A DNA stretch of 64,000 nt, taken from contig NZ_NEHW01000011.1 in the NCBI RefSeq assembly GCF_002112505.1, forward strand, positions 1 through 64,000, in the 5' to 3' direction. Below the pieces are notes generated by a model. The model saw only the letters and a program-made list of their open reading frames with translations, ran no database searches and was not told the DNA's origin. Position numbers and translations under genes: made by a program. The stretch comes from Pseudomonas sp. R28(2017). Its GTDB lineage: Bacteria; Pseudomonadota; Gammaproteobacteria; Pseudomonadales; Pseudomonadaceae. Shown here in pieces: positions 16,259-23,552 of the stretch (the first letter of the stretch is position 1; each line of letters begins with the position of its first letter).

Positions 16259-17110
16259 TCACTGCGCCTGATTCTGGCTCAGGAACTTATCCACCTCAGC
16301 CTTACCCTCTCCCGGATCCCCCGCCACCTGCCACAAGCGCCGTTCGATCCCTTGGGCCAGCAGATGCCCCACCGCCGCCTCGATCGCCGACAGCACACAC
16401 AACTGCGCCGGTTCGTTGGTGGTGTAGCCCACCTCGGCCTCAAGCAGCTTCTTGAACTCGATGAACTTGAACACCCCGGCATTGCGCCCGACCGAGTAGA
16501 TGGTCTTGCTGGTCATCACGTTGGCCAGCACCTGCCCGGTGCGCACGTCCACCGCGCGCAGGTTGACCGTGACCTGGTCGACCCGGTACTCGCGGGAGAT
16601 GTCGATGCCCAGGTACCGGGCGCCCTCGCCGCCGCTGCGCACGTTGGTGTCGTAGGCGATGATGCCCCCTTCGAGCATCAGGTTGGCGGCCTGCAGCGGG
16701 GGCAGTTCGCTCATGATGTTCTCGGGCACGTCGGGCTTTTTCTGCGAAGCACGGATGATCTTGCGTTCGGTCAGCAGGTTCTGCAGGCCCTCGCGCTCCA
16801 GTACCACGAACCAGCCACTGGCATTCAGGGCATCCATCAGCATGCTCGCCGCGCCTTGGGTGACGCTGGTGGAGAACGAGCTGGCCGGGGTCGGCTTGTA
16901 CTGCCCGGTCTGGTCGCGGAAGCCATACACCACGGCCATCAAGCGGCCTTTGGGGCGCGGCATGTTGATCAGGTCGTAGTAGGTCGAGGCGCGTGGCGTC
17001 AGGGTCGGGGTTTCCGACTCCTGTTCGGCCGGCATCGGCTCGCGCAGGCCGCAGCCCTGCAGGCCGGCAAGCGTGGCGACAATCAGTAAGGTGCTCAGCA
17101 GACGTTTCAT
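16259..17110 (-). CDS. csgG: Curli secretion pore CsgG
   Basis: Outer-membrane lipoprotein of 283 residues forming the nonameric curlin export channel. Signal peptide with lipobox LQGC (Cys near 21), the CsgG core (YGFRDQTGQYKP, ASMLMDALNASGWFVVLERE, LNLLTERKIIR-type segment, GGIIAYDTNVRSGG, ARYLGIDISREYRVDQVTVN) and a C-terminal helical end. Length fits E. coli CsgG (277). It is the last gene of the long minus-strand secretion operon, 34 bp after csgF. The signature is clear. Confidence 0.95.
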   Translation of the reverse strand: MKRLLSTLLIVATLAGLQGCGLREPMPAEQESETPTLTPRASTYYDLINMPRPKGRLMAVVYGFRDQTGQYKPTPASSFSTSVTQGAASMLMDALNASGWFVVLEREGLQNLLTERKIIRASQKKPDVPENIMSELPPLQAANLMLEGGIIAYDTNVRSGGEGARYLGIDISREYRVDQVTVNLRAVDVRTGQVLANVMTSKTIYSVGRNAGVFKFIEFKKLLEAEVGYTTNEPAQLCVLSAIEAAVGHLLAQGIERRLWQVAGDPGEGKAEVDKFLSQNQAQ

Positions 17111-17144
17111 GGTGCTCTCTCCCCAGCTAAACGGCCAGTCCCTC

Positions 17145-17558
17145 TCAGGGGTTCAGGCCACTGACCTCAATGAGCGACGTTTCTCCTGTGGCGCGGTCGG
17201 TGACCTTGATGCTCAACGCACCGGAGTCATCGATGACATCGATCAGGAAGGCATCGGTGGCCATGCTGCCGGTCTTGCCGTTGCTGATGTTGTCCATCAG
17301 CTGCGACAGCATCCGCGACTCCAGCTGGTTGCTGAAGCGCTCCAGGGCCGAGGTGCCGGTGATCGACGCGGTGCGGTCCTTGAGGTCCGGGTCGTCGTAG
17401 TCGTTCTGCGCCTGGGCGTTGTTCAGCAACCAGGTGCCGTTCAACGGGTTGCCGCCGAACGCCGGGTTGACCGGGGTGTACACCAGTTCGGTGGCCTGGA
17501 CGGCGCAGGCACCGAGCAGCAGGCCAGCCGCCAGGCAACGGGGTATGCACGTATTCAT
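17145..17558 (-). CDS. csgF: Curli assembly factor CsgF
   Basis: Exported protein of 137 residues with a signal peptide (cleavage near VQA-TE). The mature N-terminus contains the CsgF hallmark (TELVYTPVNPAFGGNPLNG, then WLLNNAQAQN), the segment that inserts into the CsgG pore. CsgF couples CsgG to the nucleator CsgB at the cell surface. Its start overlaps csgE by 4 bp, and it precedes csgG as in other csgEFG clusters. Confidence 0.95.
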   Translation of the reverse strand: MNTCIPRCLAAGLLLGACAVQATELVYTPVNPAFGGNPLNGTWLLNNAQAQNDYDDPDLKDRTASITGTSALERFSNQLESRMLSQLMDNISNGKTGSMATDAFLIDVIDDSGALSIKVTDRATGETSLIEVSGLNP

Positions 17559-17956
17559 AGCTCATCCCTCTCCAGATCAGTGGTGTCTTGCAGCAGGCGT
17601 TGCAGCTTGCGCTGAATGACTTCCTGCTTGACCAGGTCGGCGGCCATCACGGCCTCTTCTTTTAATTGGGTGACGTTCGGTGGCAGAAAGCGCCGGTACA
17701 GCACGTCGCGGTCGAACTCCACGGTCACCAGGCTGCCCCAGCGGGCATCCGGGCGCTCGCGCACCACCAGGTTGAAATCCAGGCGGCTGGTGGCGCGCAG
17801 GCGGTCGGCGAAGTAGTAGTAAAAGTCGTGGCCGATGTGCGAGATGGTGTTGTCGACGATGAAGCCCTTCATCTCGTCCTCGGCGTCGGCCATGGCCGCG
17901 CCCGGCAGCCCGGCTGCCAGCAGCAGGCACAGGTACAGGGCGTGCAGGCGTTTCAT
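17555..17956 (-). CDS. csgE: Curli secretion specificity factor CsgE
   Basis: Periplasmic protein of 133 residues with a signal peptide (cleavage near AMA-DA). CsgE features: MKGFIVDNTISHIGHDFYYY, LVVRERPDARWGSLVTVEFD and the C-terminal helix with VKQEVIQRKLQRLLQDT. CsgE caps the CsgG vestibule and feeds curlins to the pore. The ATG overlaps the stop of the preceding pseudopilin gene by 4 bp, which places it in the type II secretion operon rather than in a separate csgDEFG operon. Confidence 0.94.
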   Translation of the reverse strand: MKRLHALYLCLLLAAGLPGAAMADAEDEMKGFIVDNTISHIGHDFYYYFADRLRATSRLDFNLVVRERPDARWGSLVTVEFDRDVLYRRFLPPNVTQLKEEAVMAADLVKQEVIQRKLQRLLQDTTDLERDEL

Positions 17957-18480
17957 GGCGTGTCTCCCGGGCCGGCATGGGTACGGGCATCGCTGGCGCT
18001 TTCGTTGAAGGCCTGCTCGGCGACGAACTGCCAGTCGCTGTAATGTTCCAGGCCCTCGAAACCGGAAAACTGCGTGTCGAAGCCACTGCGCTTGAACGGG
18101 GTGGCGTCGGAGCGGCTGTGCACGCCAGTAATACGGCCATCGATTGCGCGCAGCAGGCCCCAGTCGTCACTGTTGGTGATCGGGTCCGGGTACAGCCGGC
18201 GGATGTGCCGCTTGGCCTGCGGGAAGCGGTTGTCCTCGAGCAGGTCGGCCAGCTCCTTGGGGTACTGGGCCAGGCCCGGCGAGGCGCGATAGTAGCTGCG
18301 CAGGGCCTGGGCATACTGGCCACCGACCCACAGCAGCTCGCGCTCGTGCTCGCGCTGGGCGACGCTCGACCACACCGTGCCCGTGGCAGCCAGGGCCATG
18401 CTGCTGATCGCGATCAGCAGCAGCACGCCCAGGTAGGTGAAGCCGGCGCTGGCCTTACCATTCGGCGAAGAGGCTGCCAT
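17953..18480 (-). CDS. Type II secretion pseudopilin lacking Glu5
   Basis: Prepilin-like protein of 175 residues, with start at 18480 (MAASSPNGKASAG). A 14-residue leader ends at Gly before a hydrophobic helix starting FTYLGVLLLIAISSMAL. The usual Glu at position 5 of the mature pilin is replaced by Gly; minor pseudopilins of the GspK type lack Glu5 and sit at the tip. The globular part contains LYPDPITNSDDWGLLRAIDG, like many uncharacterised pilus/secretion proteins. It needs a prepilin peptidase, which is not encoded in the window. It overlaps gspG-like by 26 bp and csgE by 4 bp. Confidence 0.75.
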   Translation of the reverse strand: MAASSPNGKASAGFTYLGVLLLIAISSMALAATGTVWSSVAQREHERELLWVGGQYAQALRSYYRASPGLAQYPKELADLLEDNRFPQAKRHIRRLYPDPITNSDDWGLLRAIDGRITGVHSRSDATPFKRSGFDTQFSGFEGLEHYSDWQFVAEQAFNESASDARTHAGPGDTP

Positions 18481-18835
18481 CACGCGCCCTCCCTGTGGCC
18501 CCGCTCTTGATATCGGCAACGCCGCCGGCCACGCCTTCGGGCGGTGGCACCAGCTGCCAGGCATCGCTGCGCTCGGTGATCGGGTCGACCGGGGTGTTGC
18601 GCAGGTAGCGTTGTTCCACCAGTTGTTCCAGCGAGTCCGGGTAGTGGCCGGTGTCGCCGTAGTAATGGTCCAGGGCTTCGCGCAGCACCGCCAGGCTCTG
18701 GCGCAGGGTGGCCTCGCGGGAGCTGTCCAGGCTGTTGAAGTAGCGCGGCATGGCGATGGTCATCAGGGTGGCGATGATCGCCATCACCACCAGCAGTTCG
18801 ATCAGGGTGAAGCCTCGGCTGCGTTTCATGGCCAT
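18455..18835 (-). CDS. GspG-type major pseudopilin
   Basis: Short pseudopilin of about 126 residues. A class III leader ends in KRSRG before FTLIELLVVMAIIATLMTIA, with Glu5 present. The mature part has the GspG layout (long N-terminal helix, DHYYGDTGHYPDSLEQLV, VDPIT). Several start codons are possible (18841, 18835, 18829); 18835 gives a TGATG junction with the preceding gene. GspG assembles the periplasmic pseudopilus that pushes substrates through the secretin. The C-terminal end is shorter than in classical GspG and lacks an obvious calcium-site loop. Confidence 0.8.
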   Translation of the reverse strand: MAMKRSRGFTLIELLVVMAIIATLMTIAMPRYFNSLDSSREATLRQSLAVLREALDHYYGDTGHYPDSLEQLVEQRYLRNTPVDPITERSDAWQLVPPPEGVAGGVADIKSGATGRARDGSLFAEW

Positions 18836-19308
18836 CACCATTGCCCATAGGGGATGTTGTTGAGGCCCTTGCCACGGGCCTTGGAATACACGTCGAAGAC
18901 GTCTTCGCCTTCACGTGGGTTGTCCGGGCTGCTGGCGTACGCGCGCAGGCCCCAACCGCCGCCATCCTGGTTCTTGGCCGTCACCAGCGGGTCGTGCGGA
19001 ATGCGCCGCAGGAAGTAGAACTTGGCGCCCTTGGCACTGCGCACATCGCGCACGCCATCGACCAGCACCTGCAGGTTCGGTGGGTAGCCGCTGGCATCCA
19101 GGCGCTTTTCGATGAAACCGGCGTCGAAGGCGCGCTTGTAGGCGTCGATGGCGTCGCGGATCTGGTACAGCGCCTCGCGCAGCTGCTGCTCCTTGCCACG
19201 GCGCACCACCGTTTCGGTCAGCGGTGCGGCCATGGTCGCGAGCATCCCGAGCAGGGCCAGGGTCAGCACCACTTCGATCAGGCTGAAACCCTGCTGGCGG
19301 CGTTTCAT
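18835..19308 (-). CDS. Second GspG/pilin-like pseudopilin
   Basis: Prepilin of 157 residues with leader MKRRQQG followed by FSLIEVVLTLALLGMLATMA (Glu5 present). A helical stalk (EQQLREALYQIRDAIDAYKR) and a globular part with SGYPPNLQVLVDGV, FLRRIPHDPL and WGLRAYASSPDNP follow. Proteins of this form occur with GspG in non-classical type II systems. It overlaps the secretin gene by 4 bp upstream and the next pseudopilin downstream. Which of the two is the major pseudopilin cannot be told from sequence alone. Confidence 0.8.
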   Translation of the reverse strand: MKRRQQGFSLIEVVLTLALLGMLATMAAPLTETVVRRGKEQQLREALYQIRDAIDAYKRAFDAGFIEKRLDASGYPPNLQVLVDGVRDVRSAKGAKFYFLRRIPHDPLVTAKNQDGGGWGLRAYASSPDNPREGEDVFDVYSKARGKGLNNIPYGQW

Positions 19309-21185
19309 GGCCGCGGGCTCACGGAGACGGTGGCGGGAGCGGTGGCCACCTGGCTCTGGATCACCGGCGCACTGTCCTGGCTGTCGCTCGGCACATCACC
19401 CGGCACGTCACGCGGTGGCAGCGGCATGGCCTGGCGCACCTGCATGCTCGACTCGGTGCCGGTGCCGAATTCCATGTCCGACGGGCTCTGGTACGGCAGG
19501 TTGCGCACGATCCGCGGGGTGATCGCCAGCACCAGCTCGGACTTGCTCATGTCGTCCTTGTTGCTGCCGAACAACCGCCCCAGGCCAGGGATGTCGCCAA
19601 GGCCAGGGATCTTGTTGCCGCTGGCGTTGTGGTCGTTGCGCACCAGGCCGGCCAGCACCTGAGTTTCGCCGTCGTGCAGGCGCAGGCTGGTCTGCGCGTT
19701 GCGGGTGTCGACCTGCACCGGGATGGTGCCCTGGCGGGTGGCCTCCAGCGGGGTGGCGTTACTCACTTCCAGGGCAATCTTGATCGCCACTTCGTTGTTC
19801 AGGTGCACGGTGGGCTGCACCTCAAGTTTAAGACCAACGTCCAGGTAGGTGACGCTTTCGGTGATCACCGGCCCCTGGGTGGATGGCACCGAGGTGGCAC
19901 TGATGATCGGTACCCGCTGGCCGATGTGGATGCGCGCCTGCTCACGGTTGCTGACGCGGATCACCGGGCTGGCCAGGGTGTTGACGTCCTTGTCCTGGGC
20001 ATTGATCTTGGCCTGCGGCGCCGGCGAGATGCTGATGCGGCTGGAGTTGATGCCGCGCAGCTGGTCGAGCACGCTGACCGGGTTGCCGTCGTCGGTCAGC
20101 ACGCCGAAGGTGTTCGGCCATTGCAGGCCGAGGTCGAGGATGCGCGAGGTGGCGACTTCCATCACCTCCACTTCCAGCACCACTTCCGGGTTGGACTGGT
20201 CCTGCGACTGCAGCAGCTTCTCGGCCATGCGCACGGCGTCGGGGGTGTCGCGCATGGTCAGGGTGTTGAGGCGCTCGTCGACGAACACGTCACGGGTCTT
20301 GAGCATGGTCTTGACCATGTTCAGCGCGGTGTTGGCGTCGATGCTGGTCAGGTAGAAGGTGCGCATGACCAGTTCCTGGTAGTCCTTGGTCTTCTGCGGC
20401 GAGTCGGGGTAGATCAGCAAGGTGTTGTCGTTGACGATCTTCTGGCGCAGCTGGTTCTGCTCCAGCAGCAGTGCCACGGCATCCTCGATGCGCACGTCGC
20501 GCACGAAGATGGTGGCTTTCATGTCCGGGCGCAGGTCCTTGTCGAAGATGAAGTTGATGCCGGCGACCTGCGACAGCACCTCGAAGATGGTCTTCAGGCC
20601 CGCGTCGCGGAACTCCAGGGTCACCGGGCGCTCCAGCTTGCTGCGCAGTTGCGGGAACGGCTGCGCGGTGCGCGCCTGGACGTTCTCGATGTCGGTGCGC
20701 AGGGCGATGCCTTTCTGGTTCTGCGGGTCCAGGCGCAGCACTTCGCGCATGTAGCGCTCGGCGCCGAACAGGTCGCCCTGGCGCAGCGCGGCCTGGCCCA
20801 GCGCCACGCGCTCGTCGAGGGTGCGGATCAGTTCCAGCTGGCGGATGCCTTCCTGGGCGCGGCGGTTGGTCGGTTCGATGGTCAGCACCCGGCCATAGCC
20901 CATGCGGGCACTGGTGAAGTCGTGGCGAATGCGGTCGGCATCGGCCTGGGTGATCAGCGCTTCCACCGCCGCCTGGCGCCCGTGGGCCAGGGCGATGTTC
21001 AGTTCGGTGTCGCGCGGGTTATCGCGCAGGGCCTCTTCCAGGCGGGCGATGCCGGCCTCGTACTGGCCCTCCTTCATCAGCTCGGCGCTGTCCTGGCGCA
21101 CCCCGCTGGAGCCGCAGCCGGCAATGGCCACGCACAGCGCCAGAAGCATGAACGGAGCAGGCTTGCACATCTTCGACGACTTCAT
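19305..21185 (-). CDS. Secretin with TPR domain, GspD/PilQ type
   Basis: Outer-membrane lipoprotein secretin of 626 residues. Signal peptide with lipobox IAGC, a tetratricopeptide-like region (about 30-170; YEAGIARLEEALRDNPRDTE), N0/N1-type domains (about 185-300; VTLEFRDAGLKTIFEVLSQV) and the secretin domain (about 320-560) ending in the conserved VLAGLVRNDHN, GDIPGLGRLFGS and ELVLAITPRIV motifs. It forms the channel for type II export. The TPR insertion and the lipidation are unlike classical GspD and like the MSHA-biogenesis secretin MshL family. It lies in the middle of the operon with overlaps on both sides. Confidence 0.9.
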   Translation of the reverse strand: MKSSKMCKPAPFMLLALCVAIAGCGSSGVRQDSAELMKEGQYEAGIARLEEALRDNPRDTELNIALAHGRQAAVEALITQADADRIRHDFTSARMGYGRVLTIEPTNRRAQEGIRQLELIRTLDERVALGQAALRQGDLFGAERYMREVLRLDPQNQKGIALRTDIENVQARTAQPFPQLRSKLERPVTLEFRDAGLKTIFEVLSQVAGINFIFDKDLRPDMKATIFVRDVRIEDAVALLLEQNQLRQKIVNDNTLLIYPDSPQKTKDYQELVMRTFYLTSIDANTALNMVKTMLKTRDVFVDERLNTLTMRDTPDAVRMAEKLLQSQDQSNPEVVLEVEVMEVATSRILDLGLQWPNTFGVLTDDGNPVSVLDQLRGINSSRISISPAPQAKINAQDKDVNTLASPVIRVSNREQARIHIGQRVPIISATSVPSTQGPVITESVTYLDVGLKLEVQPTVHLNNEVAIKIALEVSNATPLEATRQGTIPVQVDTRNAQTSLRLHDGETQVLAGLVRNDHNASGNKIPGLGDIPGLGRLFGSNKDDMSKSELVLAITPRIVRNLPYQSPSDMEFGTGTESSMQVRQAMPLPPRDVPGDVPSDSQDSAPVIQSQVATAPATVSVSPRP

Positions 21186-21694
21186 GGTGCGCTCCCTACA
21201 GACAAGGTCTGTGACTGATGCAAAGGCAGATAAACCAGGTCCAGCTCATTGGCCGAGACTCTGTCGAGGCGGTAGGTACTGTCGATCACGTCGCCCTTGC
21301 GCACGACGTAGAGTTTTTCCCCGCTCTGCAGGAAGATCTGCAGGTCGTCGCGGTCGCCCATGCGGCCGACGAACTGGAACGGCAGCGCCGGGGCGGTGGG
21401 GGCCGCGGCGACGACGGGCGCGGCGGCTATGGGTTGTTCGGTGACGGTGGCCAGGGTTTGTGGCTTGGTCCATTGCTGGGCTGGGAACAGGTCTTTGGAG
21501 GCCTGCTCCGGCCTCTTCGCGGGCTCGCCCGCTCCCACAAGTTCTGTAGGCGACGCCGACCCTGTGGGAGCGGGCTTGCCCGCGAAAGGCACGACGCTGT
21601 CTTCCTGGTTGAACCAGTGCCCCGGCGCCCAAGCCAGCGCTGCCGACACACCCAGGAACCCGACCCACATCACTGCGCGTTGTGTGTTCATCAC
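21182..21694 (-). CDS. GspC/PilP-like inner-membrane linker protein
   Basis: Protein of 170 residues with one N-terminal membrane helix (about 7-25), a disordered Ala/Pro-rich linker and a C-terminal small beta domain (about 105-165; PFQFVGRMGDRDDLQIFLQS, EKLYVVRKGDVID) typical of the GspC homology region/PilP. It would connect the inner-membrane platform to the secretin. The linker region (about residues 35-65) is encoded by an inverted pair of REP elements that keep the frame open, an unusual coding use of a dispersed repeat. It overlaps both neighbours by 4 bp. Confidence 0.7.
   Translation of the reverse strand: MMNTQRAVMWVGFLGVSAALAWAPGHWFNQEDSVVPFAGKPAPTGSASPTELVGAGEPAKRPEQASKDLFPAQQWTKPQTLATVTEQPIAAAPVVAAAPTAPALPFQFVGRMGDRDDLQIFLQSGEKLYVVRKGDVIDSTYRLDRVSANELDLVYLPLHQSQTLSVGSAP
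21508..21589. repeat. Inverted REP pair inside a coding gene
   Basis: Two Pseudomonas REP units in opposite orientation, about 21508-21540 (CCGGCCTCTTCGCGGG...) and 21561-21589 (CCTGTGGGAGCGGGC...). The same unit pairs occur between genes at 48601 and 53046. Here they lie within the gspC-like reading frame without interrupting it. Confidence 0.88.
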
Positions 21695-22242
21695 GACCTC
21701 GACAGGTAGAGGGTCAGGCGTACCCGGCCGTTGAGTTCGGTATCGCCGATGGTCTTGCGTTGCAGTTCGAGGTCTTCCAGCACCAGGGTTGGCAGCTGGC
21801 CGATCAGGCCACGCAGGAAGCCGCGGATCTGTGGGTAGCTGCCGCGCACGGGCAGGATGATCTGGTAGCGCGACAGCTGGGTCTTCGGATCAACACCCAG
21901 GGCGTATTCGCCGCGGGCCAGGCTGATGTGCTCGGCGCTGGCCAGGTGATACAGCCGCTCGATCAGCTCGCTGGCTTCCGGCTGCCCCGGCAGTTGCTGG
22001 CGCAGGCTGTCCAGCGCCTGCTGCTCGGGTTTGACGGCAATCTTCAGCTCGCCGCGCTTGACCCGCTCGACCTGCGCGCTGGCATCCGCTTCGCTGGCGC
22101 GCAATTCGCGCACGGCCTGCCATTCGGGGACTACGCCAACCAGGGCGACACCGACGGCGAACACGGCGACGGCGGCGGCGCCCAGGCCGACCGGGCCGAT
22201 GCGGTGCAGTTGCTCCTGAATGATGAGACTAGGGACGCGCAT
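21691..22242 (-). CDS. PilO/GspM-like inner-membrane protein
   Basis: Protein of 183 residues starting MRVPSLIIQEQLH. One membrane helix (about 18-40), a coiled-coil segment (about 45-90) and a ferredoxin-like domain with a conserved region (LSRYQIILPVRGSYPQIRGF and LPTLVLEDLELQRK) found in PilO. It forms the periplasmic side of the secretion platform with the PilN-like protein upstream. The start overlaps that gene by 14 bp. The organisation PilM-PilN-PilO-PilP is closer to type IV pilus/MSHA systems than to GspL-GspM. Confidence 0.8.
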   Translation of the reverse strand: MRVPSLIIQEQLHRIGPVGLGAAAVAVFAVGVALVGVVPEWQAVRELRASEADASAQVERVKRGELKIAVKPEQQALDSLRQQLPGQPEASELIERLYHLASAEHISLARGEYALGVDPKTQLSRYQIILPVRGSYPQIRGFLRGLIGQLPTLVLEDLELQRKTIGDTELNGRVRLTLYLSRS

Positions 22243-22771
22243 GGCCGGTCTCCCAGGTGGCGGTGAGGTTGAAGCGCACCGGGTGCTCGGGCTGCCCGGC
22301 CACCACTTCGTGGTTGAGCAGCGAGACATCGCTGAGCTCGTCGCTTTGCTCCAGGCGCTGGTGGTACTGCAGCATCGCTTCCAGGTTGCGTGCCTCGGCG
22401 GTGATGCGCACCTGGCCCTTGCGCGCATCCGGGGTCAGGGTCAGCAGCGCGACGTCTTCCTGTGGCTGTGCTTCGAGCATGGCGAACAGCTGTTGCCAGG
22501 GCCGTTGCAGCTGCTGCGAGACGCTGCGCATCTGTGCCAGGCGTTCTGCCTGCTCGCGGCTGGCGGCGCTGTTTTGCGGGGCGACCGGGGCCGGGCGGCG
22601 GCCCAGTTGCAGTTCCAGGCCGTGCACGCGGGCTTCCAGATCTGCTTGCTCGACCTGCAGCTGCTGTTGCACCAGCACCAATGCGGCGACTGCGGCGGCG
22701 CCCAGGGCCAGCAGCGACCAGGCCAACGGGCCACTGCGACGGGGTTGGAATTCCAGGTCGAGGCGGCGCAT
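22229..22771 (-). CDS. PilN-like inner-membrane protein
   Basis: Protein of 180 residues with a short cytoplasmic N-terminus (MRRLDLEFQPRR) that matches the PilN interaction motif with PilM, a membrane helix (about 16-35), a coiled-coil region and a small alpha/beta domain (LLTLTPDARKGQVRITAEAR, LEAMLQYHQRLE). It begins immediately after the stop of the PilM/GspL-like gene (TGACATG). Confidence 0.75.
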   Translation of the reverse strand: MRRLDLEFQPRRSGPLAWSLLALGAAAVAALVLVQQQLQVEQADLEARVHGLELQLGRRPAPVAPQNSAASREQAERLAQMRSVSQQLQRPWQQLFAMLEAQPQEDVALLTLTPDARKGQVRITAEARNLEAMLQYHQRLEQSDELSDVSLLNHEVVAGQPEHPVRFNLTATWETGHARP

Positions 22772-22772
22772 G

Positions 22773-23552
22773 TCAGGCCACCGCCCGCCACATGGCGCAC
22801 AGTGGGTCGTTGTCGGCGGCCGGCTGGCACAGCTGCACCGCCGCCAGCTGCGGCACGTCACCCCGCCCCGGGGCATGCAGGTAGACCCGTGGCAGATGCT
22901 CGCCGTACAGCTCGCAGGTGCGTTCGATCAGCGCCTGCAGGGCCTGATCGCTGTCGGCGCAGCCCTGGGCCAGCACCTGTTGCCAGGCACCGCCGGCCGC
23001 CAGCAGCAGCACGCTGCGGCGAGGTTCGGCGAGCACGAACAGGAAGTCGCCCTGCTCCAGTTGCGCCGAGCAGCGGTTGTAGGCGGCCATCAGGTAAGGC
23101 TGCACCGAGCGCAGGCTCAGGCGGCTTTCCCGGCCCAGGGTCTGCAGGCCTTGCAGCAGGGCGTGGGGCAGCGCCGTGGCGATGCGTGCGGCGCCGGCAG
23201 GTTCGGGCGAGAGGACGATGCGCCAGTCGTCCAGCGACTGGCCGTAGAGGTTCTCGAAGCAGGCCCGGGCGTAGGCATCCAGCTCACGTGGGTGGCCGAT
23301 GGCATCGCTCCACGGTACCAGGCAGAAGCGGCTGTAGCGGGCCGACAGCAGCACGCGCAGCTGGGCGCCTTTGACGGCGTGCTCGGCCAGCAGTGTACTC
23401 AAGGCTTGCAAGGCAGCTTCCCAGGCCGGTTGTGCGGCATCGCAGGTAAATTCGCGGCTGCCCAGCCACTGGTGTTGATGACCGTGCAGGCGACCCAGGC
23501 CGACACCTTCAGCGCCGAGGACGGCACAGAAACGCTCAGATGAATGTGACAC
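22773..23552 (-). CDS. PilM/GspL-like actin-fold platform protein
   Basis: Protein of 259 residues. I choose the GTG at 23552 because a GAGGAG Shine-Dalgarno lies 8-9 bases upstream, within the end of gspE; an upstream extension would read a gspE shadow. The sequence is weakly conserved but has the pattern of an actin-like cytoplasmic domain (VLLSARYSRFCLVPWSDAI, LQTLGRESRLSLRSVQPYLM, DFLFVLAEPRRSVLLLAAGG). No membrane helix is visible, so it resembles PilM more than GspL. It should link the ATPase to the PilN/PilO-like proteins. Family call by position and pattern only. Confidence 0.6.
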   Translation of the reverse strand: MSHSSERFCAVLGAEGVGLGRLHGHQHQWLGSREFTCDAAQPAWEAALQALSTLLAEHAVKGAQLRVLLSARYSRFCLVPWSDAIGHPRELDAYARACFENLYGQSLDDWRIVLSPEPAGAARIATALPHALLQGLQTLGRESRLSLRSVQPYLMAAYNRCSAQLEQGDFLFVLAEPRRSVLLLAAGGAWQQVLAQGCADSDQALQALIERTCELYGEHLPRVYLHAPGRGDVPQLAAVQLCQPAADNDPLCAMWRAVA

